Made by a program: the position numbers and the translations under genes | Part shown: piece after piece, positions 8,564 to 17,532 of the stretch | How the letters are laid out: each line of letters begins with the position of its first letter | How positions within the stretch are numbered: the first letter of the stretch is position 1 | Notes under the pieces: generated by a model | Told to the model about the DNA's origin: nothing | What the model saw: only the letters and a program-made list of their open reading frames with translations | The model's database searches: none | NCBI RefSeq assembly: GCF_030813115.1 | Contig: NZ_JAUSTY010000004.1 | Span: forward strand, 248,001 to 312,000 | DNA: 64,000 nt | Direction: 5' to 3' | DNA from: Bacillus horti | Lineage (GTDB): Bacteria > Bacillota > Bacilli > Caldalkalibacillales > JCM-10596

Positions 8564-10141
8564 CTATAGTTTTGGTCCAGCCGACAGCTCTAAACCTGTA
8601 GAAAGGTTAAATCGCTTAAAGTTCTGGACAAACAACTGAGCTAGCTCAGTTGCCTTTTGATCATATACTTCCTTATCGATCCATGTATTCCTAGGCTGTA
8701 GAAGCTCGGCAGGAACACTAGGGCAGGAGGTAGGAACAAACAAACCAAAAACAGGCTCTTGCTCATAGCTGACTTCTTTGAGCTCTCCTTGAATAGCTGC
8801 AGTAACCATAGCACGTGTATATGTTAAATTCATCCGCTGTCCTACACCGTATCCACCACCAGTCCAGCCTGTATTCACTAAGTATACGTCTGTATCATGC
8901 TGCTCCATCTTTTCGCCTAGCATTTCTGCATATACATCTGGAGCTAAAGGTAGGAAAGGAGCTCCAAAGCACGTTGAAAACGTTGCTTCTGGCTCAGTCA
9001 CTCCGCGTTCAGTCCCAGCAAGCTTGCTGGTGTAGCCAGACAGAAAATGGTACATCGCTTGCTCCTTAGTTAGCTTTGAGATAGGAGGCAGAACACCGAA
9101 AGCATCCGCTGTTAAAAAGATAATGACGTTAGGATGACCGGCAACACTAGGTAACTGAGCACCAGGAATATAATCGATTGGATAGGCAGCTCTTGTATTC
9201 TCCGTATATTTGCTACTAGAGTAATCAATTTCTCCAGTAACCGCATGATAATCCACATTTTCTAGGACCGTACCAAAGCGGATAGCATTCCAGATCTGAG
9301 GCTCTTTTTCCGGAGACAAATGGATACATTTAGCGTAGCAGCCTCCTTCAATATTAAAGACACCGTCCTCTGACCAGCCGTGTTCATCATCTCCGATTAA
9401 TCTTCTGAATGGGTCAGCAGATAAGGTTGTTTTCCCCGTACCTGATAGTCCAAAGAATAGCGCTACGTCCCCGGCGTCTCCAACATTAGCAGAGCAATGC
9501 ATCGGAAACACGTTCTTTTTTGGTAGGACATAATTCATCACGCTGAAAATGGACTTTTTCATTTCTCCCGCGTATTCCGTCCCTCCGATTAGGACGATCC
9601 TCTTTTCAAAGCTAACGAGTACAAACGCTTCAGAATGAGTACCATCTACTACAGGATCTGCTTTAAAGCCCGGTGCAGAAACAATGGTAAAAAGGCCCTC
9701 TGTCTCGATAGGATCATCGGTCGATCGACGTACAAAAAGCTGGTGAGCAAACAGGTTATGCCAAGCCCTCTCGTTAATGACTCTAATCGGGATACGATAT
9801 CGTTTATCTGTACCAGCATAACCGTTAAAGACGTACCTTTCTTTATCCTTTAAGTATTCAATGACTTTAAAATAGAGCTTTTCAAAAACGGCTTCAGAAA
9901 TAGGCTGATTAACATTGCCCCAGTCTACGTCCTGCTCACTTAAGCGGTCTCTCACAATAAATTTGTCCTTAGGAGAGCGACCCGTATACGTTCCGGTTAA
10001 TGTTCTCAAAGCTCCAGTTGGAGTCAAATGTCCCTCCTGTCGGCTAATGCTATGTTCCACTAATTGGGCTACAGATAAATCGCATAAGGCCTGTTCTTCT
10101 AAAAGCTGCATTAAAGCATTAGGTATACTAAGTACGCTCAC
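8564..10141 (-). CDS. pckA: Phosphoenolpyruvate carboxykinase (ATP)
   Basis: Converts oxaloacetate and ATP to phosphoenolpyruvate, ADP and CO2, the entry step of gluconeogenesis. Visible: the [13 protein letters not shown] segment, the P-loop GLSGTGKTT, the metal-binding [18 protein letters not shown], and the [15 protein letters not shown] stretch. Length of 525 aa is normal. The frame opens at TTG 10150, but AAAGGA abuts that TTG directly; GTG 10141 lies 9 nt from the same site and is the better start. Transcribed divergently from the glutamate dehydrogenase gene; the promoter region is described separately. Confidence 0.97.
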   Translation of the reverse strand: MSVLSIPNALMQLLEEQALCDLSVAQLVEHSISRQEGHLTPTGALRTLTGTYTGRSPKDKFIVRDRLSEQDVDWGNVNQPISEAVFEKLYFKVIEYLKDKERYVFNGYAGTDKRYRIPIRVINERAWHNLFAHQLFVRRSTDDPIETEGLFTIVSAPGFKADPVVDGTHSEAFVLVSFEKRIVLIGGTEYAGEMKKSIFSVMNYVLPKKNVFPMHCSANVGDAGDVALFFGLSGTGKTTLSADPFRRLIGDDEHGWSEDGVFNIEGGCYAKCIHLSPEKEPQIWNAIRFGTVLENVDYHAVTGEIDYSSSKYTENTRAAYPIDYIPGAQLPSVAGHPNVIIFLTADAFGVLPPISKLTKEQAMYHFLSGYTSKLAGTERGVTEPEATFSTCFGAPFLPLAPDVYAEMLGEKMEQHDTDVYLVNTGWTGGGYGVGQRMNLTYTRAMVTAAIQGELKEVSYEQEPVFGLFVPTSCPSVPAELLQPRNTWIDKEVYDQKATELAQLFVQNFKRFNLSTGLELSAGPKL

Positions 10142-10245
10142 TTCAAACAATCCTTTCTGTCAATGAATTAATAATGAATGATAGAACAACATATTCATAA
10201 ATCATATTCCATATTTTATGCATCTTATATGAACTAAGATACAAA

Positions 10246-10281
10246 ATAGTATAACACAATTAACTTAATGTTGTATACTAT
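10246..10281. promoter_or_regulatory. Symmetric divergent promoter region between pckA and glutamate dehydrogenase gene
   Basis: ATAGTATA (10246-10253) and TATACTAT (10274-10281) form an 8-bp inverted repeat 20 bp apart. Each contains a TATACT -10 box, one facing left toward pckA and one facing right. The matching -35 positions at 17-bp spacing (ATACAA on minus, ATAACA on plus) are poor and each overlaps the other's -10 box. The two promoters therefore probably exclude each other or need a regulator; CcpN-type control of pckA is known in Bacillus but not shown here. The rest of 10142-10453 holds no gene. Confidence 0.5.
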
Positions 10282-10453
10282 TAAAAATAATGAAGGAAAA
10301 CTATTTAAGCTCATGCTTAAAGTACGTTCGCAGCACAAAAAGCAAGTCAGTGTATGACTTTTATTTTGTCTTAGATGAGGGTAATTATGTTACCATAAAA
10401 GTATTCATTCATTTTACGATCAAAATTAAAAGCGATAAAAGAGGTGGCTGTAT

Positions 10454-11863
10454 ATGTCTACATTACAAACGAAGCATACCATTGAAAAATCAATCGACGC
10501 CCTGTATCAGGATGAAAGCTTTTTACCAGAGTTAAAGAATGATCGAAGAAAGCAGATTTTTGAATCCGGCAAGGAAATTTTGATTACAACGGATAAAATT
10601 ATTAAAAGCTACATACGTGTCTCACGAGATAATGGAAGTGTCGTACGTATACCGGCCTTCAGGATTCAGCACAATAATATATCTGGCTTCTATAAAGGTG
10701 GAATTCGTTTTAGTGAATCCGTAAATGAGGAAGAGGTTGAAAATTTAGCTATCCTGATGACTTTAAAAAACGCTTTGCATAAGCTGCCTTACGGTGGAGC
10801 AAAGGGCGGAGTAGTTATTGATCCGAAAACATTTACAGATCGAGAGCTTTATTTCGTCTCTAAAAAATACGTGCAACGCTTTGCCCCTGATATTGGACCA
10901 GAGCACGACATTCCCGCTCCAGATGTAGGAACAAATGAAAAGATCATGGACTGGATGGTAGGTGAATATAAAACGATTCATCCAGGTGAAAATTATCTAG
11001 GATCTTTTACAGGCAAAAGCATTGAGAATGGTGGAGCATGTGGAAGGCGTGAGGCAACAGGGAAAGGGACGTTTTTTAGCTACTTTTGGCTGGTGAATGA
11101 GTGGGCTAGGGAGATGGCGAAGAAGGAAGATCAACTAAAAGAGTCTACTCATTATAATCAATACAAAGTGATCAAGAGCCTGTATGAGAAAAGTGATCAG
11201 GGTGAGCCTATCAAGGTTGCCGTTCAGGGCTTTGGTAATGTAGGCAGCGTTGCTGCATTAGAGACTGTAAAAGCAGAGCAGTTAAAGCATAAGGTAGTCG
11301 CTATTAGTGATCATCGAGTAACGTTATACCATGAAGAAGGCTTAGATATTTTCAAATTAGAGAAGTATGCGAAGGAAAACGGGGTTATGCCTTGTAATCA
11401 AGAAGAGCTGAAGGAAGCAGGAGTTGAGGCTACGATTGAGGGACGCTCTGCCGTATTAACCCTAGAAGTGGATGTTCTAATCCTAGCAGCCATAGAAAAT
11501 CAGATTACAAAGGATAATATGGAACGAATACAAGCATCTATTATTGTAGAAGGAGCCAACGCACCAGTAACACAAGAGGCAGACTTATTTCTACATGGTC
11601 AGGATAAGGTCGTTATCCCAGATATCCTAGCGAATGCTGGTGGGGTTATTGTGTCCTATCTGGAATGGAAGCAGGATCGAGTAACTCAGCTTTATACAGA
11701 GGAACAGGTTCTAAATGAAATGAATGAATATATGCTGTCTACGTTTGAGGAAGTGTTCAATAAGTATTTTGTTCGTGGCTATGAAACGATCCGTAGTACG
11801 TGCTATATCAATGCGGTCAAACGTTTATTTTCTCTCCTGTATCGCCATGGAAAGCTATATTAA
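10454..11863 (+). CDS. Glu/Leu/Phe/Val dehydrogenase, probable glutamate dehydrogenase
   Basis: A 469-aa amino acid dehydrogenase that interconverts glutamate and 2-oxoglutarate with NAD(P). The catalytic Lys lies in PYGGAKGGV (about residue 117) and the substrate/catalytic Asp in DIPAPDVGTNEKIMDW. The Rossmann nucleotide motif is VAVQGFGNVGS, and the C terminus has VEGANAPVT and DILANAGGVIVSYLEW. It is about 45 residues longer than RocG/GudB, with an extra charged stretch (EMAKKEDQLKESTHYNQYK) between the two domains. GAGGTGG precedes ATG 10454. Divergent from pckA, linking nitrogen and carbon catabolism. Confidence 0.9.
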   Translation: MSTLQTKHTIEKSIDALYQDESFLPELKNDRRKQIFESGKEILITTDKIIKSYIRVSRDNGSVVRIPAFRIQHNNISGFYKGGIRFSESVNEEEVENLAILMTLKNALHKLPYGGAKGGVVIDPKTFTDRELYFVSKKYVQRFAPDIGPEHDIPAPDVGTNEKIMDWMVGEYKTIHPGENYLGSFTGKSIENGGACGRREATGKGTFFSYFWLVNEWAREMAKKEDQLKESTHYNQYKVIKSLYEKSDQGEPIKVAVQGFGNVGSVAALETVKAEQLKHKVVAISDHRVTLYHEEGLDIFKLEKYAKENGVMPCNQEELKEAGVEATIEGRSAVLTLEVDVLILAAIENQITKDNMERIQASIIVEGANAPVTQEADLFLHGQDKVVIPDILANAGGVIVSYLEWKQDRVTQLYTEEQVLNEMNEYMLSTFEEVFNKYFVRGYETIRSTCYINAVKRLFSLLYRHGKLY

Positions 11864-11898
11864 TTATTACAGATTTAAGGGAGTGGATAGAAAAATGA

Positions 11899-11991
11899 GC
11901 AGAGCCGTGCTATGATGACCATAAGGCTATTGCTGTTGAGCTTCGTAATTCGCATGAAGCCAAGCCTTTTATAAAGCTGTTTAATCAATGA
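11899..11991 (+). pseudogene. Remnant of a coding sequence
   Basis: Between a TGA at 11896 and a TGA at 11989 one frame reads AEPCYDDHKAIAVELRNSHE and continues to KPFIKLFNQ, which looks protein-like but has no start or ribosome binding site. It is followed by GAGAGGAGTG and a new ATG at 12006. It is probably the tail of a degraded gene; the family was not recognised. Confidence 0.3.
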
Positions 11992-12005
11992 GAGGAGTGA
12001 TAAAT

Positions 12006-12128
12006 ATGTTAATTGTGACAAAGGTTTCATTTAATGGTACAGATAGCGGACTAAAAGCGGGTGAAAGTCAGTAGGTCACAGTGATTACTCCTTTTGAATT
12101 GATGAACAGACAAAGGGATTCTCTGTGA
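12006..12128 (+). pseudogene. Short frame with ribosome binding site interrupted by TAG
   Basis: GAGAGGAGTG precedes ATG 12006, which opens MLIVTKVSFNGTDSGLKAGE and stops at TAG 12072-12074 after 22 codons. The same frame continues as VTVITPFELMNRQRDSL to TGA 12126. The sense on both sides of the TAG suggests a CAG-to-TAG change in a once longer gene. A functional 22-aa peptide cannot be excluded. The gene was not identified. Confidence 0.35.
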
Positions 12129-12160
12129 TCAAATCGTTGTATTTGAAGGGAGAATTCAAT

Positions 12161-13192
12161 TTGAATTTAATACATTTAGGCCTGAACAATGAATTTCAGG
12201 ACTTGGCTACGCCATTTATAGAGCAAGGCTTTTCTCTAGGGAGAGTGGCACTTGAGCATAAGCATATATACCGGATTTACACAGAACATGGTGAACTACT
12301 TGCAGAAATTGCAGGTAAGCTACGTTTCGAAGCACAGGGTATTGAAGATTTCCCTGCTGTAGGAGACTGGGTTGCGATTAAGCCTAGGGCAGAGGAAGGT
12401 AAAGCGACGATTCATGCCGTGCTTCCTAGAAAATCTAAATTCTCTAGAAATAACGCAGGAATGACGACGGAAGAACAAATTGTGGCTACAAATGTGGACT
12501 ATGTTTTTCTTGTTACAGCCTTAAATAATGATTTTAACATTCGAAGATTAGAGCGCTATTTAATTATGGCGTGGGAAAGTGGAGCGACGCCAGTTATTAT
12601 TCTTTCTAAGGCTGACCTTTGCTCAGATGTACAGGATAAGCTAGCTGCTGTGGAATCGATCGCTATTGGGGTTCCTGTGCATATCCTAAGCTCTGTAACT
12701 AAAGAAGGCATTGAGGATATTGCTCAATATGTGAAGCCAGGGATTACGGCAGCCTTATTAGGTTCATCAGGAGTGGGTAAATCCACACTGATAAACCAGC
12801 TTTATGGAGAGGATATTCAGAAGGTCAATGATATCCGCCAAGGAGATGATCGCGGGAAGCATACAACCACGCATCGTGAGTTGATTATCCTTCCATCTGG
12901 TGGAATCATTATTGATACTCATGGAATGAGGGAGCTTCAGCTATGGGAAGGTGGACAGGGCTTTACTGAGAGCTTTAAAGATATTGAGGATTTGGCTCGG
13001 GAATGCCGTTTTACAGACTGTACACATAAAAATGAGCCTCATTGTGCTGTCAAGCTGGCCATTGAAGAGGGAAGATTGGATGCTGAGCGCTTTACTAGCT
13101 ATCTGAAGACTCAAAGGGAACTGCAATATCTTGAGCGTAAGGAGAAATTGAAGGCTAGAGCCGATCATAAAAAAGCCATGAAGAAAAAGTAG
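12161..13192 (+). CDS. rsgA: Ribosome small-subunit-dependent GTPase RsgA
   Basis: A circularly permuted GTPase that helps 30S subunit maturation. In order: an OB-fold (about 1-80), G4 motif SKAD, G1 P-loop GSSGVGKSTL, G3 DTHGM, then a zinc knuckle ECRFTDCTHKNEPHCAV. The G4-before-G1 order is the family hallmark. TTG 12161 (MNLIHLGLN) is preferred to GTG 12125 because AAGGGAGA lies about 7 nt upstream. Length 343 aa. It is not beside rpe or prkC as the main Bacillus rsgA is, so it may be a second copy. A terminator follows. Confidence 0.93.
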   Translation: MNLIHLGLNNEFQDLATPFIEQGFSLGRVALEHKHIYRIYTEHGELLAEIAGKLRFEAQGIEDFPAVGDWVAIKPRAEEGKATIHAVLPRKSKFSRNNAGMTTEEQIVATNVDYVFLVTALNNDFNIRRLERYLIMAWESGATPVIILSKADLCSDVQDKLAAVESIAIGVPVHILSSVTKEGIEDIAQYVKPGITAALLGSSGVGKSTLINQLYGEDIQKVNDIRQGDDRGKHTTTHRELIILPSGGIIIDTHGMRELQLWEGGQGFTESFKDIEDLARECRFTDCTHKNEPHCAVKLAIEEGRLDAERFTSYLKTQRELQYLERKEKLKARADHKKAMKKK

Positions 13193-13212
13193 AAATGGAC
13201 TATGGCTCAATA

Positions 13213-13275
13213 AGAAAAAAGAAGAAAAGTTTACAGCCTGCTTAAAGCAACTGTTCCTTTTCTTCTTTTTTTTGA
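13213..13275. terminator. Bidirectional terminator between rsgA and the carbonic-anhydrase-like gene
   Basis: AAAAAAGAAGAAAAG (about 13215-13229) pairs with CTTTTCTTCTTTTTT (about 13257-13271) around a 27-nt loop. The A- and T-runs allow use in both directions by the convergent genes. Confidence 0.7.
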
Positions 13276-13277
13276 TA

Positions 13278-13823
13278 TTATGATTTATCGGTCTCTTGTT
13301 TAGCCAATGTTGCCAGTTCAACCTCTTTATAGTACTTACCTTTTTCTACATATGTTTCTCTTATTCGTTTAAGCTCAGAGAAATCATGGTCATTAAGCTC
13401 CCTGACTACTTTGGCTGGTGAACCGACAACAAGGGTGCGAGGAGGTATCTTTTTCCCTGGTGGAACTAAAGCTCCTGCCCCAACCATAGCCTCTTCACCA
13501 ATTTCTACTCCATCCAGAATAATAGCTCCCATACCGATTAGAGCTCCTTGCTTAATATGACAGCTGTGTAAAACAACGTTATGTCCCACTGTAACATCAT
13601 CCTCAATAATCAAGGGTATATTAGGGCTTTGATGGAGAGTTGAGTTGTCTTGAATGCTTACCCTTTTGCCGATAACAGTAGGTGAAACGTCACCGCGTAT
13701 TACTGTGTTGTACCAAATACTTGTATCCTCACCGATTTCAACATCTCCTGTAATGACAACACCGTTAGAAACGTAGGCGTTAGGTGAGATTACAGGCTCT
13801 TTTCCTTTGTAAGGTAAAATCAT
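13278..13823 (-). CDS. Gamma-carbonic-anhydrase-like hexapeptide protein (YtoA type)
   Basis: A 181-aa left-handed beta-helix protein built of hexapeptide repeats (VVITGDVEIGEDTSIWYNTV, then IRGDVSPTVIGKRVSIQDNS). Three metal-ligand histidines are present in STLHQSP, VGHNVVLHS. B. subtilis YtoA, next to ytpB, is the likely counterpart. Zinc or iron binding and CO2 hydration are family expectations, not shown. ATG 13823 is chosen because GAGGTG lies 7 nt upstream; the frame opens 5 codons earlier without a site. Confidence 0.88.
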   Translation of the reverse strand: MILPYKGKEPVISPNAYVSNGVVITGDVEIGEDTSIWYNTVIRGDVSPTVIGKRVSIQDNSTLHQSPNIPLIIEDDVTVGHNVVLHSCHIKQGALIGMGAIILDGVEIGEEAMVGAGALVPPGKKIPPRTLVVGSPAKVVRELNDHDFSELKRIRETYVEKGKYYKEVELATLAKQETDKS

Positions 13824-13894
13824 GAATAAGCACCTCAATTACAATTATGATATAACAATTTTATCACTGTAAGTGGAGAATGAATAGGAGTGAC

Positions 13895-14773
13895 TTATCC
13901 GTTAACGATCGTCCCACCATTGATGTGCAAGACCTGACCAGACATGTAGGATGAATCGTCTGATGCTAGATAGACATAAGCTGGGGCGAGCTCAAAGGGT
14001 TGTCCAGGACGCTTCATAGGAGTGTCTTGACCAAACTGAGCCACCTTACTTGCTTCAAAGGTAGCAGGGATTAAAGGTGTCCATATCGGACCAGGTGCTA
14101 TTCCATTCACTCTAATGCCCTGACCAGCAATCTGCTCAGATAACGAGCGGGTAAAGGAGACGATAGCTCCCTTTGTGGAGGAGTAGTCGACAAGCTGATC
14201 ATGCCCTTTGTATGCAGTAACAGACGTTGTATTCACAATGCTACTTCCTTTTGATAAATAAGGTAGGGCAGCTTTGGTTAGATAAAAGTAGGAATAAAGG
14301 TTTGTCCTAAACGTAAGCTCTAGCTGATCAGCAGAGATGTTCCGAATATCTTTTTGGGGCACCTGCATGGCCGCGTTGTTGATCAAGATATCAAGCTTAC
14401 CAAACGTTTGGACAACCTGTTCCACCACCTGTTGGCAAAATGCCTCTGAACCGATGTCTCCGGCTATGAGGTGGCATTGTCCACCTTTTTCCTCAACTAT
14501 TTTCTTAGTCTCCTGAGCATCCTGCTCTTCATTCAGATAGAGGATAGCTAGCTTAGCCCCTTCCTTGGCGAAGGCAACAGATACCGCCCGACCGATACCG
14601 CTGTCACCTCCTGTAATAAGAACAACTCGATCCTTAAGTTTTCCGCTTCCTTTGTAGGAGGGGTTGTCATAAAGGGGTCTCGGGTTCATTTGAGCTTCAA
14701 TTCCAGGCTGTACCTCCTGTTGCTGTGCAGGTACCTGCTTTGGTATTTGATTAAATATATCGTTTTGTCCCAT
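13895..14773 (-). CDS. SDR-family oxidoreductase (YhdF/YhxC type)
   Basis: A 292-aa short-chain dehydrogenase. It has the nucleotide motif TGGDSGIGRAV, NNAA, the catalytic Ser (NTTSV) and YxxxK (YSSTKGAI), and the C-terminal SYMSGQVLHINGG. The 45-residue N-terminal extension rich in Gln/Pro (QVPAQQQEVQPGIEAQMNPR, then PLYDNPSYKGSGKLKDRVVL) marks the YhdF/YhxC/YdaD group, general-stress proteins in Bacillus. A GGGTAC resembling a sigma-B -10 lies upstream, but no good -35 was found. Confidence 0.9.
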   Translation of the reverse strand: MGQNDIFNQIPKQVPAQQQEVQPGIEAQMNPRPLYDNPSYKGSGKLKDRVVLITGGDSGIGRAVSVAFAKEGAKLAILYLNEEQDAQETKKIVEEKGGQCHLIAGDIGSEAFCQQVVEQVVQTFGKLDILINNAAMQVPQKDIRNISADQLELTFRTNLYSYFYLTKAALPYLSKGSSIVNTTSVTAYKGHDQLVDYSSTKGAIVSFTRSLSEQIAGQGIRVNGIAPGPIWTPLIPATFEASKVAQFGQDTPMKRPGQPFELAPAYVYLASDDSSYMSGQVLHINGGTIVNG

Positions 14774-14936
14774 GCTTATTACACCCTTTCATTATTGTTT
14801 GTTTAGACGTACCCTTTTCTTTAATCATTTATCCTTAAAATCTATAGAAATGTGCAAATAGATATTAGTGCTTTAGCATGCTACAATAAACGTAGAATAA
14901 TTGGCTGGAGAAGTAAGCAAAACGGGAGGGGCAGAT

Positions 14937-16055
14937 ATGTCAAATCAGATCACTGATCAGAGGAACAACCATCGAATACGAGCACAGGTTCCGCAAAAGC
15001 CGATTCAACTCATGAAGGCGGTATATAAACAAACCCTTCCTGCTATACATAAACAGCTTAGCTATTGGAAAAGGAAAGCAGAGAACATCTCAGACCAAGA
15101 GCTAAGAGAACAGGCATTATCTAGTATAAAGAGCAAACAATTTCACTGTCAGGGTGGTGGCGTTTATGCCTTGCTAGCACCTAAGGAGTTACGTACATAT
15201 GTCTATCAGTTTATTGTGGCGTATCAAACAATTAGTGATTACTTAGATAATTTGTGTGATCGAAGTATATCTCAGGATGCTACGAACTTTAGAAGATTAC
15301 ATCAAGCTATGATTGATGCTCTTACAAAGCCCTCTGATATGGATGAGCTGGATTATTATGAGTATCAGGAGCACAAAGCTGATAATGGCTATTTAAAGGA
15401 ATTGGTTCAAACGTGTCAGGCTGCCTTAGAGCGACTCCCATCCGTTCAGCATTATCATAGTCATATGATGGTGTTAGCACAGCTCTATTGTGACTTGCAG
15501 GTGTATAAGCATATTACCCCGGAGAAAAGGGAGGAAGCTCTGAGAGACTGGTGGGAGAATTACAAGGATGTATACTCACAGTTAGAGTGGTATGAATTTG
15601 CAGCTGCTACAGGCTCTACACTGGGTCTTTTTTATTACGCAGCTTTAGCAGCAAATCGTTTACATTCTGATGATTTAGACCAACAAGCTTTTCAATCATA
15701 CTTTCCTTATGTACAAGGGCTGCATATCTTGCTTGATTATTTTATAGATCAGGAAGAGGATCGCCAGGGAGGGGATCTGAACTTTTGTTTTTACTATAAG
15801 GATGAGCGAGAAAAACAGCAAAGGCTACTTTGGATGTATCAGCAATCTAAGCATGCGGTAGATCGTTTACCTTTTTCCTCCTTTCATCAGATGGTCGTAG
15901 ATGGCTTAATTAGTATCTATTTAGCTGACCCTAAGGTAAGGAAGCAGCAGGAAGTAAGAAAAGTAGCTAAGTCATTTATAAAGCAAGGGTCGTGGATCAT
16001 GAGGTTCTTCCACTGGAACGGCTGGCTTATTCATCGTAAAATAAAGAAGGTTTAA
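14937..16055 (+). CDS. ytpB: DUF2600 protein, tetraprenyl-beta-curcumene synthase type
   Basis: A 372-aa member of the DUF2600/YtpB family, class IB terpene synthases that cyclise tetraprenyl diphosphate to tetraprenyl-beta-curcumene for sesquarterpene membrane lipids. Acidic motifs that would bind magnesium are DYLDNLCD and the later LLDYFIDQEED. Family features include FHCQGGGVYALLAP and YLKELVQTCQ. ATG 14937 has GGGAGGGG 6 nt upstream; TTG 14901 does not. In B. subtilis ytpB lies near ytoA, as here. No ytpA hydrolase gene follows. Confidence 0.9.
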   Translation: MSNQITDQRNNHRIRAQVPQKPIQLMKAVYKQTLPAIHKQLSYWKRKAENISDQELREQALSSIKSKQFHCQGGGVYALLAPKELRTYVYQFIVAYQTISDYLDNLCDRSISQDATNFRRLHQAMIDALTKPSDMDELDYYEYQEHKADNGYLKELVQTCQAALERLPSVQHYHSHMMVLAQLYCDLQVYKHITPEKREEALRDWWENYKDVYSQLEWYEFAAATGSTLGLFYYAALAANRLHSDDLDQQAFQSYFPYVQGLHILLDYFIDQEEDRQGGDLNFCFYYKDEREKQQRLLWMYQQSKHAVDRLPFSSFHQMVVDGLISIYLADPKVRKQQEVRKVAKSFIKQGSWIMRFFHWNGWLIHRKIKKV

Positions 16056-16156
16056 TGGTGAATTTGATAAAAGCGGACAAAGCTTAAGGCATTAGTGTTG
16101 CTATAATTGTGTTAGTTACTCTGTAGGAACTGGAAGAGGAGGTGTTCTGAGAAAAG

Positions 16157-17485
16157 ATGGACTATAGAGTAAATGTGCAGGAAGCTATCAACTATATAGA
16201 GAAAGACTTAGAGGTTCATGCAGACTTAGCGTTGATAGCCCAACAGGCAGCTCTTTCATTACCACATCTGTATCGTCTTTTCTATTCTTTAACAGGACAC
16301 TCCATTAAGGATTACATTCGCAAGAGAAGAATCAGTATAGCGTCTGAAGATTTAAGAAACACAGCTATGCCAATCATTGATATAGCCTTAAAAGCGGGAT
16401 TTGAGACTCAAGCTTCTTTTTCAAAGGCATTTAAAAAATGGGTAGGATTATCTCCTGACATGTACCGGGCATCTCAGCAGCATTTTTGTTTTAATCGTAT
16501 TCAGCTTGTGGAAACGGTAGAGGAATCAAATTCACTGATCAAAGATTTAAATGTGAAGGTACTTCGTCTAAAACCAATGCTCGTCCTTGTGTATAGGCAT
16601 GTTCAACTATGTAAGGATGGCTTGGAGAGAAATGCTTTGCAGAGAGCGAAGCTTTTGGTCAAAGATTTACTCCTAAATACAGATAAATTACGATTTCTGG
16701 GTAGAAATATTGAGCTCGCCTCTTCCTCCCACATTGGCTATGAGATTCTTATTCCAGTTCAGGGAGAGGGAAGATGGGAAACTAAACAGCTTAAGCTTGA
16801 GCTTCTATCAGGTGGACTTTATGCCATGGCTGTGAGCTCAGCTAAAAAGGATCAGGAAGTTCTCTCAGCTTGGAATACACTGGTATCGGAATGGCTGCCA
16901 AAAAGTAGCTTTATTATGAAAAATCCAGAGTATCTAGAAGAGTATATTGTAAATAAGGAAAAATTAATCCGAATGAAGCTGTACCTTCCGATTGAACGTA
17001 AATGCAAAGCAAACATGATTAAAATTCAGAACGTATCTCCTTTTTGCGTAGCGTATAGCCGTGTGCAAGGAGTAGATTCATCAGAGCAGGCGGATCAACA
17101 GCTTTGTGAATGGCTGGAGCATATTGATTTTGATTGGAGAGTAGAGGGACAACTTTATTTTTCTTATGCTTTGAATCCAAATGATGAGGGACACTGGAGC
17201 GAGTATGGTGTGTCAATTAAACCTGAGCTGGAGTTTCTACGACATACATATATTCAAAGAAAAATAATTGGAGATGGAGATTACGCCTGTATGCGAACCA
17301 AAGCATTAGGATCATTAAAAGGAGTTCTAGAGCTCATGCAAGGTTGGATTAAGACTAATCCAGAGTATAGGGCTGATGATTCTAGGCAATGGTTTGCTAA
17401 GTATATCCTTTCAGGTCAAAGTGCAGGTGAGGAAGAGATAGAGGTAATTTGCTATCTCCCTGTTATAGTAAAAGGTAACAATTAA
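16157..17485 (+). CDS. AraC-family regulator with duplicated GyrI-like effector region
   Basis: Residues 5-105 hold two AraC helix-turn-helix units (LALIAQQAALSLPHLYRLFY and PIIDIALKAGFETQASFSKAF). The remaining 330 residues contain two GyrI-like (effector-binding, SOUL-type) halves: about 115-280 (LRLKPMLVLVYRHV to MKLYLPIE) and about 290-440 (VSPFCVAYSRVQGV to EVICYLPVI). Such proteins sense hydrophobic cationic compounds. The HTH-first order is like Rob/BltR-type activators. It is followed at 47 nt by a stand-alone GyrI-like gene, likely its partner. Confidence 0.83.
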   Translation: MDYRVNVQEAINYIEKDLEVHADLALIAQQAALSLPHLYRLFYSLTGHSIKDYIRKRRISIASEDLRNTAMPIIDIALKAGFETQASFSKAFKKWVGLSPDMYRASQQHFCFNRIQLVETVEESNSLIKDLNVKVLRLKPMLVLVYRHVQLCKDGLERNALQRAKLLVKDLLLNTDKLRFLGRNIELASSSHIGYEILIPVQGEGRWETKQLKLELLSGGLYAMAVSSAKKDQEVLSAWNTLVSEWLPKSSFIMKNPEYLEEYIVNKEKLIRMKLYLPIERKCKANMIKIQNVSPFCVAYSRVQGVDSSEQADQQLCEWLEHIDFDWRVEGQLYFSYALNPNDEGHWSEYGVSIKPELEFLRHTYIQRKIIGDGDYACMRTKALGSLKGVLELMQGWIKTNPEYRADDSRQWFAKYILSGQSAGEEEIEVICYLPVIVKGNN

Positions 17486-17532
17486 CAAAGAAAATGAGTA
17501 GTAGTAATAGCCTTAGAGAGGAGTAACTTGAC

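Noticed and set aside
10290-10535. 81-aa plus-strand frame in front of the glutamate dehydrogenase gene
   Set aside because: Overlaps the start of the true gene in another frame and has an unlikely composition.
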